A stretch of DNA of 64,000 bases from Neocallimastix lanati (nom. inval.) (Eukaryota > Neocallimastigomycota > Neocallimastigomycetes > Neocallimastigales > Neocallimastigaceae). Under the pieces are notes generated by a model that searched no databases, was not told the origin of the DNA, and saw only the letters and a list, made by a program, of their open reading frames with translations. The stretch's first letter is position 1. Each line of letters opens with the position of its first letter. The stretch is from the NCBI GenBank assembly GCA_016946835.1, contig JACVTC010000039.1, forward strand, positions 65,001 to 129,000, read 5' to 3'. Shown piece by piece: positions 1 through 10,850 of this stretch. The translations under genes and the position numbers were made by a program.

Positions 1-429
1 CATGAGTTGACAATATCTTTAAATAAAGTTCAACTTCGTCGACTGTTCCTGTATTTTGTGGGAATGGCGTAGTTTCTTAGCAAACGTTAATACCATTAAT
101 TTGTCGATCTTTTAGATTGATGATGAATTGATATTCCGTTGAAATCTAACTGAATCTACCGTTGCCGAGAGCGTCGACTGTCGAAATGATAAGGCATGGA
201 TTTTTTTTTTTTTCAACCTCCCAGTGAAAGAACGGATACCAGATTTCGTTAGATAACACTAAATACAGAAATTATTACTCCCAATAATGGACGTGGTGTT
301 TATCATCGAGGAATGGGAAAAAAGTTAGAGGCTATTGCTTTTAAACGCACTTTTATAATTTTATTATATATAATATTTTATTTCATGTATTTTATTTTAT
401 TTATTTTTTTTTTCATCTAAATCATGTAA

Positions 430-463
<34 letters not shown>

Positions 464-599
464 AATTAAATAAAGTTAATCTCTAAGTCTAAAAAAAAAA
501 AAATTAAAAAAAAAAATTAAAAAAAGCCTACCACTCTGTTTCCCATTTTCAACAATTCTTATAAAAAAATCTTTCACCTTGGTACTAATGAACAAATGT
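1..599. other. Gene-free stretch, possible 5' part of a decayed retroelement
   Basis: Positions 1-350 are visibly less AT-rich than most intergenic DNA here and contain mixed codon-like sequence broken by stops and a poly-T tract (about 199-213). A weak, unproven resemblance to a LINE endonuclease reading (an F-N pair just after the poly-T tract) fits the reverse transcriptase relic immediately downstream. From 350 to 530 there is only AT-rich simple sequence, including an ATT run near 433-460. No intact gene is visible. Confidence 0.3.
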
Positions 600-1070
600 T
601 TTGATTTTCATTTCTAAATTCTATCTTACTTCTTAAGCTAGAGCTCGTTACCTTGATAATGTTATCCAATGAATTTCCTATTTCATCGTGGTGTTAGACA
701 AGGTTTGCCCATGCCCATTATCACCACCAATTTTGGTTTAATTTTAATTTTATTCATTAAATAAATATTTGATAAACAATGGTGATAAAATATGGTGTTA
801 GTATTGGGGTAATTTAAAAAAAAAATGTTGTGGAGATCTTTTTTTTTTTTTTTTTTTTTTTTTGCTGATGATGATATCATTTCTCATAAGCGTCTACTAA
901 AAGGAAAAATGAAGGCTTTACTTAATCGTCATATTTTTTTTTTTTTTTTGTTGGGCTAATAAATGTGAACTTTTTGGTACTTCTCTTCAAATAAAATACT
1001 TTTTTTTTTTTTTTTTTTTTTAGAAAAAAAAAAAAATTCAAAATATATCATTAAAGACCTCATAAATCAT
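600..1070 (+). pseudogene. LINE-type (non-LTR) reverse transcriptase relic
   Basis: Two reverse transcriptase motifs can be read in order on the plus strand. At 681-713 the frame gives FHRGVRQGLPM, the 'RGVRQG-P' block that precedes the active site in LINE reverse transcriptases. At 861-887 another frame gives FADDDIISH, matching the catalytic FADD box of non-LTR elements. After it, a KCELFG-like reading around 966-982 fits the conserved segment that follows. The blocks lie in different frames, separated by stops and long poly-T or poly-A insertions (841-863, 935-950, 1001-1021), so the gene is dead. Family membership is inferred from motifs only; the clade is not assignable. Confidence 0.65.
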
Positions 1071-1111
1071 ATCCCTTCCATGCCACGTTATTTCTTGGCC
1101 AAAAAAAAAAA

Positions 1112-1443
1112 AAAATAAATCACTGATGTTCTTGCAAGAAAATTAAAAAAAAAAAAAAAATAAATCACTGGTACTCTTACAGGAAAATTAAAAAATAAAA
1201 ATCACTGGTACTCTTACAAGAAAATTAAAAAAAAAAATCACTGGTACTCTTACAAGAAAATTAAAAAAATAAAAATCACTGGTACTCTTACAAGAAAATT
1301 AAAAAAAAAATCACTGGTACTCTTACAAGAAAATTAAAAAAAAAATCACTGGTACTCTTACAAGAAAATTAAAAAAAAAAAAAAAAAAATAAAAATCACT
1401 GGTACTCTTACAAGAAAATTAAAAAAAAAAAAAAAAAAAAAAA
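1112..1443. repeat. Minisatellite, about 8 copies of a 34-45 bp unit
   Basis: A unit with core 'atcactggtactcttacaag' followed by aaaatt and a variable poly-A spacer is repeated eight times head to tail. The first copy differs (gatgttcttgcaag) and the second ends in 'acagg'; the others have an identical core. Length variation is confined to the A run (about 5 to 22 A). It directly follows the reverse transcriptase relic and may be part of that element or a later expansion of its sequence. Confidence 0.9.
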
Positions 1444-2230
1444 TAAATTATCACTAAATTCATATAAGATGTTATTGGTAATCATTATTGGTCTGATGTG
1501 GTTGGTAAATTCCATGGAATTTAAAGCTACGAAAATTACGATTAACTTTAAATTTATAAATACTAGAAATTTTATTCAAGCTCAGCCTTGAATACCCTCA
1601 TTGAAGTTTAGGTTTTTAACTTGGATCTTAAGATTAAGACCTCGTTACAAATATAATACCACTATTGCAATTAAAAGTAGGTAAGAGTCTCTGATGATTG
1701 TCCTAAAAATTCTGCCCTTGCTGTGGAAAAAAAAAGGGGATCAATCTTTTTTTTTTTTTTTTTATCCATTGGATATTTTGAATGCTCTCTACCTTTATTC
1801 TCTATGTTGATGTAAAAATCTTTAGATTTCATCCGATAACCTTTTCATTTTTTATTTACCAATAAAGTATGGAATCTTTCCTTATTTCCTTCTTTATTCT
1901 AACATTTTTTTTTTTTTAGAATTTGAAAAATTTTCATAAATAAGGTATATTTATATGTTCTTTCTTTGGTTGGTGTTTTCAGCTTTAGATGGAGCTTCAC
2001 TTCACAATACTGGGGAACGGAGACATTTTAAGTGAACAACTCCTAAAAAAAAAAAAAAAAAGTTTACAAGAGGAGGAGAGTTTTACTTTTGCTTACTCTG
2101 TATATTGTAGAGGAGGGGGGCTTTCGGAATATCTTATTAATAATCCAATATCAATATCGATTATCGAATCAATAGATCTCTTTGAGATATTTTTTTTTTG
2201 AGATATTAACAAAAAAAAAAAAATAAACAC
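1444..2230. other. Unassigned mixed-composition stretch
   Basis: Moderately complex sequence interrupted by poly-T/poly-A runs (for example 1748-1763, 1908-1917, 2046-2060). A 70-codon open frame at 1989-2201 contains a Lys run encoded by poly-A and has no recognisable motif. It is probably part of the same decayed mobile-element region as its left neighbour. I see no intact gene. Confidence 0.3.
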
Positions 2231-2243
2231 TACACTTTCATTA

Positions 2244-2470
2244 CCAAGAGTGCGCCGACGTTGCTCAACGTCATACCCTACCGATAGGGTTTAAAGGAAT
2301 CGTGCAGTTAGTGAGGAATAGTCCTGTTTTAATTCTCATCAGTACACATTTTACTAACAGTACAAATAGCATCGTTTCGAACATAGAACCTAGAGTTAAG
2401 TAATTCAACTTGTGATGATCCTTCTTGTGGTTCAGCGGAGAGTTTAGTGGATCACCACACTACACTATAT
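2244..2470. other. GC-richer island with two adjacent hairpins
   Basis: This island stands out from its AT-rich flanks. It contains two neighbouring perfect inverted repeats: gacgttg-ct-caacgtc (about 2257-2272) and acccta-ccga-tagggt (about 2274-2290). On the minus strand, short open readings without stops cross 2320-2430 but give no family I recognise. It may be a structured RNA, a mobile-element end or a decayed gene; the sequence does not decide. Confidence 0.35.
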
Positions 2471-2754
2471 TCTATTTTTTTTTTTTAAAGATGTGACTTT
2501 TTTTTTTTTTTTTTTTTTGTTTTTGTTTTTTTGTTTTTGTTTTATTATTTTAGATTTAACTGGTGATGTGATCATGTTACTACACAGAGTAGTGGTTTTT
2601 TTTTTTCGATATTGATATTCATTCTTACTGTTCTTGGACTAATATGAGTGAAGTAAGTTTATTATTTTTTTTTATTTTAAAAGAAATAAATTTTAATGTT
2701 TTATATCAAAATTAAAATGTTCTTTCAGTAGTACGGAAAACCTTTCCTATCTTC

Positions 2755-2795
2755 TTTCTTTCCTTCCTTCCTTCCTTCCTTCCTTCCTTCCTTCT
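2755..2795. repeat. TTCC microsatellite
   Basis: About nine tetranucleotide units (ttcc) in a row, followed 30 bp downstream by a poly-T tract (2829-2856). Both lie in noncoding DNA between the hairpin island and the Asn-rich relic. Confidence 0.9.
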
Positions 2796-2827
2796 CTAAA
2801 TATATCATTTCAGTAGGTATAAATTTA

Positions 2828-2863
<36 letters not shown>

Positions 2864-2912
2864 ATTTTCAATAATGTCTGTATCTCTTCCATCAAGAAGG
2901 AAGTTATCTACT

Positions 2913-3300
2913 CTATACCACGTTACATATATATTTATACCACTCATTATTCAGAAAATTACTAATATTAACACGATTTTTACCAACTGACCAATTCATT
3001 ATATAATTAATAATGATACCATTATTTTCACTATTACTAATATTAATATTTCTATTTTCACTATCATTACTATTATTATTATTAACAACATTATTAATAT
3101 CGTGATTATTATTATTAATATTAATAATATACACTTCATTACTACTATCAGGATCAGTACTTGATTCAATATATTATTTATATCTGTAATAACAGTTTTT
3201 ACATTACTACTTGATATTGGACAATATTTTGTAATTACAAAAAAAAATTTTTCATAAAGTATTTATACAATTTCAATATCTATAAAATATTTTATTCAAA
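2913..3300 (-). pseudogene. Asn-rich coding relic with a frameshift
   Basis: On the minus strand a 73-codon frame (3134 down to 2913) encodes an Asn/Ile-rich segment and then a more complex end (MNWSVGKNRVNISNF). Upstream of it a second frame reads SSSNVKTVITDINNILN (about 3215-3165) before a one-base shift joins it to a Ser/Asp-rich segment leading into the Asn tract. The complexity of the flanking readings suggests a real but broken coding sequence, or exons of an unrecognised gene. No domain was identified and there is no confident start. Confidence 0.35.
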
Positions 3301-3737
3301 ATTCATGGAAAAGATAGTATTTAGAAAAACCAATGTTTCAATAGAGAATTACTATTTTCTCCCTAACAACAAGGACAGTCTTTCTGAACAGTCGTCTTCC
3401 ATCATAGTACATAAATTTATACAACATTTTTCTTTAATTCCTTCAATAAAGCATTAAAAATAAAGTTTAATTATTATTATAATAGATAAAAATATATATA
3501 TATATATATATTATATAGATATAATATAAATAAATAATGAATATATTTATAAATATATATAAATAGGATATAAATATGAATGATGGTAATTAACAATTGC
3601 ATAATAATTTTAACATAATAATCAAAATATTATATTCACTCTCTTCATAAATTAAAAGTTTTAAAAAAAATATAAAAAAATGAAAAGTTTAAAAAAAAAT
3701 ATAAAAAAATAAAGTATTTAATTCAGATTTGAAATAA

Positions 3738-3792
<55 letters not shown>

Positions 3793-3984
3793 AAAAAAAA
3801 ATATTTTTTTATTTTTATGTTTTATTTTTTTTTTTTTTATTTTTTTTTTATTTTTATTTTATTTTATTTTTTTATATATATATTAAATTTTATAAATATT
3901 TAGAATATATAAAAAAAAATATGTAACTATTTTTTATTTTTTTTATTAGAATTTAGGGTATATATGATATATATATATATATAA

Positions 3985-4029
<45 letters not shown>

Positions 4030-4194
4030 TTTTTTTAAATATTCATTATTCTTATTTAATTTATTAAAAATATATATAATAAATATATTTTTATAATAAA
4101 TTTTTTTTTTCTTTATTTTATTTTGACGTATTTATATTAAAAATTTAATAAAATTTTTTTTAATTATTATTATTTACTTTTTTTGTTTTAAAGT
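3301..4194. other. Intergenic homopolymer-rich DNA
   Basis: There are no credible open frames. It includes an A run of about 50 bases (3739-3790), a T run of more than 35 (3988-4023), TA dinucleotide runs (3490-3510, 3963-3982) and short tandem repeats such as aaaagttt-A(n) near 3653-3715. It is the 3' flank of the minus-strand gene that ends at 4195. Confidence 0.8.
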
Positions 4195-5898
4195 TTAAAG
4201 TAATTCACTGATGTTAGTACCTTGTGGTCTTCTGTTTTGTTGTTTTCTTCCATTACCATTACCATTTTGTTGTTGTTGTTGTTGTCTCTTATTGTTACCA
4301 CCATTACCTTGGTTTGGTGCACTCTTTGGGAATAAAAGATTTATCGTTTCATCCTTATTATTATTCTTTTTACCTCCACCACTACGATTACCACTACGTC
4401 CATTGTTACCACCATTACCTGGTTGATGTTGTAAGATACCCCAAGCAAAACTGTCTGGGTATTCCGTTTCGGTGACCCAAGTGGCTGGTCTTGGATTAAC
4501 AACCGATGGAGAAGACTTTTGCTCCATCTTTCTGTTGCCGGAATTACCCTTTCTTCCATTCTTTTGGTTTTCATCAGATGGAGAATCCTTGTTACCTGAC
4601 TTCTTGGGCTTCCTACCAGTAATACGTTCACGATATTGTTCTGGTGTTTGAGTCTTAATCGTCATTGGCTTTTCCTTAGCAACTTGTTGCTTCTTTGGCT
4701 TTTGTTGAGATGAAAGTTGTCTTTGCTTCTGTTGATTTGGAGCGACTGTTGGAACTCTGTTTTGAGAGAGTCTAGTTTCTCCTGGAATTGGAGAATTTTG
4801 ACAAGCCATTACGGTGGCGACAGAGATGGATTCTTTACCAGTAGTATTTTCATTGGCTTCAACCCAAGCTAAGGATCTATTGTATTCTGGACGGCCATAG
4901 TAGTGGAAGCCGTTATATCCTTGAGAAAGGATCTTTTGAGTGGCCATTTGGAATAATTTTTCATTGGCTGGCGTCCATTGAGCTGGACAGGTGTGAGATT
5001 CAAGAATTCTCTTACTTTGTCTTCTGAAGAGTTTCTTTTGTAATTTAGCCTTCTTTTGTAAACGTTTTTGATGAGAGAAGGTCTTATTGGCATTGATTTG
5101 TGAATTCTTGATTTCAGCTACTCCAAGATTTTCTTTAATACTCTCTTGGTAAGCTTTGTAGGCCTTTTGATATTCGTCAGCAAAGGCATTCATCTTTTGA
5201 GTGTAACGTTTTACCAAGAGATTGGTCACTCTTTCATGAGTGGCTCTCTGTCTTCTCTTGCTATTCATATCTTGTATTAATTGCTTCATACGGTAGGCGT
5301 GGACACCTGGTGGAGCCTTAGCAGCTTCCTTTAATATTCTTCTGTTAAGCTTCTTGCTTAATTCAGATTTTGGTTTCCTTTCTGGCTTGTATTGATACTT
5401 AACTTGAATTTCCTGAATTCTATCTAATTGAGAACGAATATCTCCTCTGTTGTGGAACTTACTGATATTTTCAACGATACTTTTTGTACTCTTCTTCCAT
5501 TCATTGTTGGTGAAGTATTCCCAATTCGATAATAAACGGAAAGTATTTCTAACCGAGGTATTTGGTTTAGTTGGTTTAACTGGCTTTGGTGGTTGTTGTT
5601 GTGGTTGCTTAATCTTTTGAGCTTGTTGTTGTTGAACTTGTTGCTTTTGTTGTTGTTGTCTTCTATTTTTTTGTTTTCCATTTTGTTTAGGTTCTTGTTG
5701 AACTTCTTGTTGAACTTGTTGTTGTGGTTGTTGTTGTGGTTGTTGTTGTTTTTGATTCTTCTTTGGACCTTTTTTATTGTTATTGAATTGTGGTTTTAAA
5801 TCATTTTTAGTCATTTGATTTAAATCATTTAAGATTCTCTGTTGATTTAAAACGTTGGAAGAGTTGTTGTTGTTGTTAATAGTATTACGCTTACCCAT
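4195..5898 (-). CDS. Gln/Lys-rich basic protein of unknown function (567 aa)
   Basis: A single uninterrupted frame from ATG (5898) to TAA (4195), 567 residues. I do not recognise the family. The N-terminus (about residues 1-110) is low complexity: Asn runs, then PQQQ, QQEVQQE and KQQQ tracts mixed with Lys. Residues about 115-385 are of normal complexity, strongly basic and mostly helical-looking (RLLSNWEYFTNNEWKKSTKS, many KK/RR/RRQ pairs), and are the likely conserved core. A Ser/Pro/Lys-rich tail follows, then Gly/Asn-rich stretches (GNGGNN, RSGNRSGGGKKNNN) and a Gln run near the C-terminus. No signal peptide or membrane helix is visible. Composition suggests an RNA- or chromatin-associated, partly disordered protein, which is inference only. 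GC content is clearly above the flanks, supporting a real gene. Confidence 0.85.
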   Translation of the reverse strand: MGKRNTINNNNNSSNVLNQQRILNDLNQMTKNDLKPQFNNNKKGPKKNQKQQQPQQQPQQQVQQEVQQEPKQNGKQKNRRQQQQKQQVQQQQAQKIKQPQQQPPKPVKPTKPNTSVRNTFRLLSNWEYFTNNEWKKSTKSIVENISKFHNRGDIRSQLDRIQEIQVKYQYKPERKPKSELSKKLNRRILKEAAKAPPGVHAYRMKQLIQDMNSKRRQRATHERVTNLLVKRYTQKMNAFADEYQKAYKAYQESIKENLGVAEIKNSQINANKTFSHQKRLQKKAKLQKKLFRRQSKRILESHTCPAQWTPANEKLFQMATQKILSQGYNGFHYYGRPEYNRSLAWVEANENTTGKESISVATVMACQNSPIPGETRLSQNRVPTVAPNQQKQRQLSSQQKPKKQQVAKEKPMTIKTQTPEQYRERITGRKPKKSGNKDSPSDENQKNGRKGNSGNRKMEQKSSPSVVNPRPATWVTETEYPDSFAWGILQHQPGNGGNNGRSGNRSGGGKKNNNKDETINLLFPKSAPNQGNGGNNKRQQQQQQNGNGNGRKQQNRRPQGTNISELL

Positions 5899-8036
5899 TT
5901 TGATTTATTATTATTAATTTCTTTTTTTATTAAAAAAAAAAAAAAAGATAATAAAAATAATTATAAATTAAATTAGCAATATGTTATAACTTTATAATAA
6001 TGGTATTATTATTTTTCTTTCTTTTCAAAAAGAATGGTATATTAAATAAATAAATAAATATAATAATTTATTTATTTGAATTTTTTATTTGAATTTTTTA
6101 TTATTATTATTTATATTTTAGGGGTATATTTTTTATTTTATTTTTTTTTTTTATAAATTATTATAAAGAATGATAATCTTTTTCATATATGATAAAGAGA
6201 TTAATAATAAAAAGAAAAAAAAAATTTTTTTTGAAAAAAAATGTAAATTATATACTATTTTATTATATTTAAATTCACTTTTTTTATTGGATTCTAATTT
6301 TTATTTTATATTATTTATTATATTTAAATTATATTTAAAAAGGTTTTATAATTAGATTGTTATTAATAAATTTCCTTTTTATTTTATTTTATATTATTTT
6401 TTGTAATATTTTATTTAATTTTATTTTATTTTATTTTATTTTATACTTTTATTCATTTATTATTAAAAATAAAAAAATAAATTATTTTATTATTATTTTT
6501 TATATCTTTAATTTTTATTTTATTTAATATTATAAAAAGATTCACTGAGAAATCAATGTTCATTATTATAATTATAATTAATTATTTTCAAAGGGAAATT
6601 AATTTTATTCATTTATTAGTCATCTTAAATAAAAATAAATATAATTTATTTAATTAGTAAAAGATATATTTAAATCCATCTTTCTTTATTGGCTAGAAAT
6701 AATAGATTTAATTATAAAGTGAAGAAAACTTTTATTTACTATTTTATAATTAGATATTAATATTCATCGAAATAAATAATAAAAAAAAAAAATTACTAAT
6801 TATATATAATAACTATATCAATTTTAATTCTTATTATTTGTTTATATGTTTAACATTAAACAAATCTAAAATAAATTTAATGCATTATATATTGTTAATT
6901 AAAGTTCCTCTTAAAGAATTATTATCTATTACGGTTTAGTTATTCGTTGAAATTTTTTATTTTTTGATAGCATTTAATAATAAAATGTTATATAATTAAT
7001 TAAATTAATTTATTAATAATAAAACAAAATAAAATGAAATGAAATAAATAAAATAAAATAAAATAAAATAAAATAAATATAAAACTTTATGATGTAGTAA
7101 TTTTTTTATTTTTTATTTAAATATATTTTAATAATAATATAATTATTATAGTGGTCATAGGCATTTAATTTTTAAATTTAATTAACCAATAATCAAAATA
7201 ATTCGATTTCCAATTTTAAAAATTTACTTTAATTTCACCAATACTTTTTAAGAATTAATTAGTATGAAATAAAAAAAAAAATTATTTGTTATTATAAATA
7301 ATTATTTTATAATAATAATAAAAAATAATAAAGAACAAATAATAATAATAATAATAAAAAAAAAAAAAAAAAAAAAAAAAGATTAGAATAATTACCATTA
7401 TAAATATTTAAATAAAAAATATACATAAACTATATATCTCTCTAATTTCTATAATTATTTCATAGTAATTAGTAATAATTTTATACTTTGTAGATTTTTA
7501 ATTATTTTTTTAAATTTTGTGGTATTTCAATTATTGTGGATTTTTAATTATTTTTTAAAATTTTTTGGTATTTCAATTATTTTTAAACTTTTTTTTTTTT
7601 TTACCAAAGTTAAACATAATTAAATCATTGATATATTTTAAATACCTTATATTATTTATAAGTTTAATATAATTTAATATATTAATAAAAAATCTTTTAA
7701 ATATAATTATATTAATTGTAATTACTATAAAAGAAATAAATAACAATAATAAATAAATAATTAATAATAACAAATAAATAAATGATAAATAATAAATAAT
7801 AAATAAAGAATAAAAATATAATACATGTTATATAATAAATGGATAAATAAATAATAAATGATTATGGAATAATTAATAAAAAATTATTAATATAAATAAT
7901 TAATGTTACTATACTTTATATCAATTTTTAAATGGAATTTAAAGTTTACAAATCCACATAGGATTAATTACAATTACCAATAATTAATAGATTAATAAAT
8001 ATAATAGAATAGTATAAATATAAATATGTGTTTTTC
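5899..8036. other. Intergenic AT-rich DNA
   Basis: No gene is visible. It contains TTTTA/AAAAT runs (6411-6445, 7048-7080), a poly-A tract (7356-7380), an approximate 45-bp tandem duplication at 7491-7581 (unit beginning tRgatttttaatt) and other simple repeats. Short frames at 6170-6355 and 7573-7773 encode only Ile/Leu/Phe/Asn/Lys-rich peptides, as expected by chance at this composition. Confidence 0.8.
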
Positions 8037-8828
8037 ACTATATAATAAATAATCAAATTTTATTTTAGATAATTTATAAATGATTATTATTGTATCTACA
8101 AATATTTATTATATTATTAAATAATGTACAGATTTCAAAACTTATATTACATTATCTATATTTAAATTAGAGTATATAAATTTTTATTCATTGCACTCAC
8201 TGGTTCATAATTGCATTATTCACACTGTTTGCTCCATTCTGGCATAACTACATAGTTATACCAATATGCATTCATTTTACTCACATCGTTCATTGCTGCG
8301 CCTTCACACTGTTTCGCTGCATTCCTTACATATATGCATATAGTTGCAAAATATGTGTAAATAATGCAATACTGCTAATATAACATGAAGATACACATGT
8401 AACTCATTCTAAACACTCATAATTGCATTATTCATGCATGTCCATTCGTTCTGTATGTAATCGTGCAATGTTGATAAATAGTGCCTATATAACTATATAT
8501 TATATGCCTGTCATACATTCATAGCGCTCATAAACTGCGTTTATTCACAGCTCTTCATGCATTCGTGTATATATCGTCATATATGTGTTTATGCACTCAA
8601 ACGCATAATATTGAACATTATACAGTTTGCGTGCATTTCAACGCATATAATAATATCACAAATTTCGGCATATACCAGTATATACTATATAATAAATAAT
8701 CAAATTTTATTCTAGATAATTCATAAATGATTATTATTTTATCTTTAATTATTTATAACATTATTAAATAAAATACAGATTTCAAAAATTTTATTACATT
8801 ATCTATATTTAAATTAGAGTATATAAAA
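8037..8828. mobile_element. Candidate terminal-direct-repeat element (LTR/TRIM-like)
   Basis: Two direct repeats of about 144 bp (8037-8180 and 8684-8828, both from 'actatataataaataatc' to 'agtatataaa', with a few substitutions and small indels) flank about 500 bp of conspicuously GC-richer DNA. The interior has recurring words such as ataattgcattattca (near 8203 and 8424), 'ttcattg', 'gcattc' and 'acgcat', but no long open frame. The arrangement resembles a small noncoding retrotransposon with terminal repeats, or an insertion made with duplication of its flanks. No tRNA primer site or target duplication was established. Confidence 0.45.
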
Positions 8829-9224
8829 TTTTTAAATTAATAATCTAAAAAAAAATTACTTTTTAATTTTTTTTCCTACTCTATTTAATATATTTAATTA
8901 TAAGAATAAAAAATATTTCTTAATTATTAAATATAGTATTTCCTGAAATGAGTATAATTTTATTTCGTTTTATGAATATGAAGGAAATATTTTATAACAA
9001 ACAAATTTTTAAACAATAAAATTTTTACAACTATTAAAATTAAATATCAATATTATTATTTTGTTAAATTAAAATTATACTATTTTGTTTTATTTATTTA
9101 AAAATTTTTTTATGATTAACAAATTTTTAGTATTAAAACTGTAAAAATAAAATTATACTATCTTAATTTGCCATTGTACTAATCAACATTAATATATTTA
9201 TGTTAATATTTTTTTTTTTAGAAT

Positions 9225-9543
9225 TTATATAAATTTTTTTTTTTTATTTTATAACTATTTATAGAAAATTATATAGTGATTTTATTTAAAAAAAAAATTT
9301 TTTTCGTTGTTATATTAATCAATAAGAAATACAAAATAGATGTATAAATTCATTATTTTTTTTGAAGTAAAAATATTAAAAATTATATAAATTTTTTTTT
9401 TTTATTTTATAACTATTTATAGAAAATTATATAGTGATTTTATTTAAAAAAAAATTTTTTTCGTTGTTATATTAATCAATAAGAAATACAAAATAGATGT
9501 ATAAATTCATTATTTTTTTTGAAGTAAAAATATTAAAAATTAT
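9225..9543. repeat. 158-bp tandem duplication
   Basis: Two nearly identical copies, 9225-9382 and 9383-about 9540, both start ttatataaa and run through tcgttgttatattaatca and atgtataaattcatt. They differ only in lengths of poly-T/poly-A runs and look recent. The DNA is noncoding. Confidence 0.9.
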
Positions 9544-9899
9544 AAGGAGTAATATATATGGATTTAGAAATATTTAAAATAAAATAATAATAATAAAAAA
9601 AAAAAAAAAAAGATTTTAATGTATTTATTCTGAGAACTCATTATTGTAAAGAACATATGATGACATATAAATTTTAATTGAATAAAATATCGAGTTAATC
9701 ATAAAATACATATTACATATTTAAATATTAAATTTAACAAGGTTTATAATGAATTTATTTTAATATTTAGGTTCTTATAATGTTAGTTAAAATGAATATT
9801 AAAATTTTTTTTATATATAATATATAAACACATTTTTATAAATTAAATTTAATAAGATATTCTTTTATTCGAGAAGAAAAAAGAATATTATAGATATCA

Positions 9900-10460
9900 T
9901 GGAGGTAATTAAAATAATGAAGAATTGAAAAATCTTTTTCGAAGCAATTAAAAATTATGATATAGAAAATGTGAAATAAATTTTAGCTTCTTCAAATAAA
10001 AATAAATTTATCATAAATATTAATCAATTATTATGAAAATGAAAAGTATACATGATATGACCATAAAAAAAAAAAAAAAAAAAAAATAGATATGATGAAG
10101 ATACTCATATATTATGCTTTTGAAAATAAAATTATGTTAAATATTAATGAAAAAAAGGCATTAATAGAAGTTTCCCATTTTAGAAGCAATTAAAAAGAAT
10201 TATATTAATAATAAAAATGCTGAAATAGCAAAGTTTTTATTAGACTATGCTATAAAAATAATATTTTTTTAGAGATGAATACAAAAAATAAAATTATAAA
10301 AAAAAGTTTTTTTTTATAATTAATTTATTAAATAAAGCAATAAAAATTAAATGAAAATTATAAAAATATCGATTTTATTATAAATACCAAAAAAAAATTT
10401 TTTTTATTTAAATTAATAGATTTTGGTGTTATATTTTAAGTTCTAATAATAAAAGACTTT
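9900..10460 (+). pseudogene. Ankyrin-repeat protein relic
   Basis: Ankyrin-type helix pairs can be read in fragments. From 9941 the frame gives EAIKNYDIENVK, a stop, then ILASSNKNK. At 10183-10250 it gives EAIKKNYIN followed by AEIAKFLLDYA. The pattern 'EAIK-N--IE-VK-LL-YA' is the typical first/second helix of Asn-rich ankyrin repeats that are abundant in gut fungi (from memory, not searched). Further Asn/Ile-rich readings continue to about 10450. Stops, frameshifts and a 22-A insertion near 10065 show it is not functional. No upstream start or splice signals could restore it. Confidence 0.5.
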
Positions 10461-10811
10461 AAAATTTTGAATTGAATTCTTACCTAATAAAAATATTATT
10501 TAATTTTTAGCTCGTACTTAATAATTTCTATATTTTAATTCAAAGAATTCATAATGCTTTGATAATTCAGACATAGGATTAAGCATCAATAAAAAACTCC
10601 ATAATTGGGAAAGTAAATAATAATAATGAATAATGTTATTGATAATAATTATAATTACAACATATCGAGGCTTTTAATTAAGCCACTTTTTTGTTCATCT
10701 TATAGAATATTTGTAAATATAATTTAATATATATATATGTTTGCTTATATTACTTTAATAATGATAATAATTACGATCTTAATATCTAATCAAATAAAAA
10801 AAAAATCATAG

Positions 10812-10850
<39 letters not shown>

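Noticed and set aside
1112-1443. CRISPR-like array
   Set aside because: Units are directly abutting with only poly-A between them, there are no unique spacers, and the genome is eukaryotic.
4211-5799. Several 68-96 codon frames on both strands across the 567-residue gene
   Set aside because: They are shadows of the Gln-rich minus-strand gene; CAA/CAG tracts read as Leu/Cys/Val runs in other frames.
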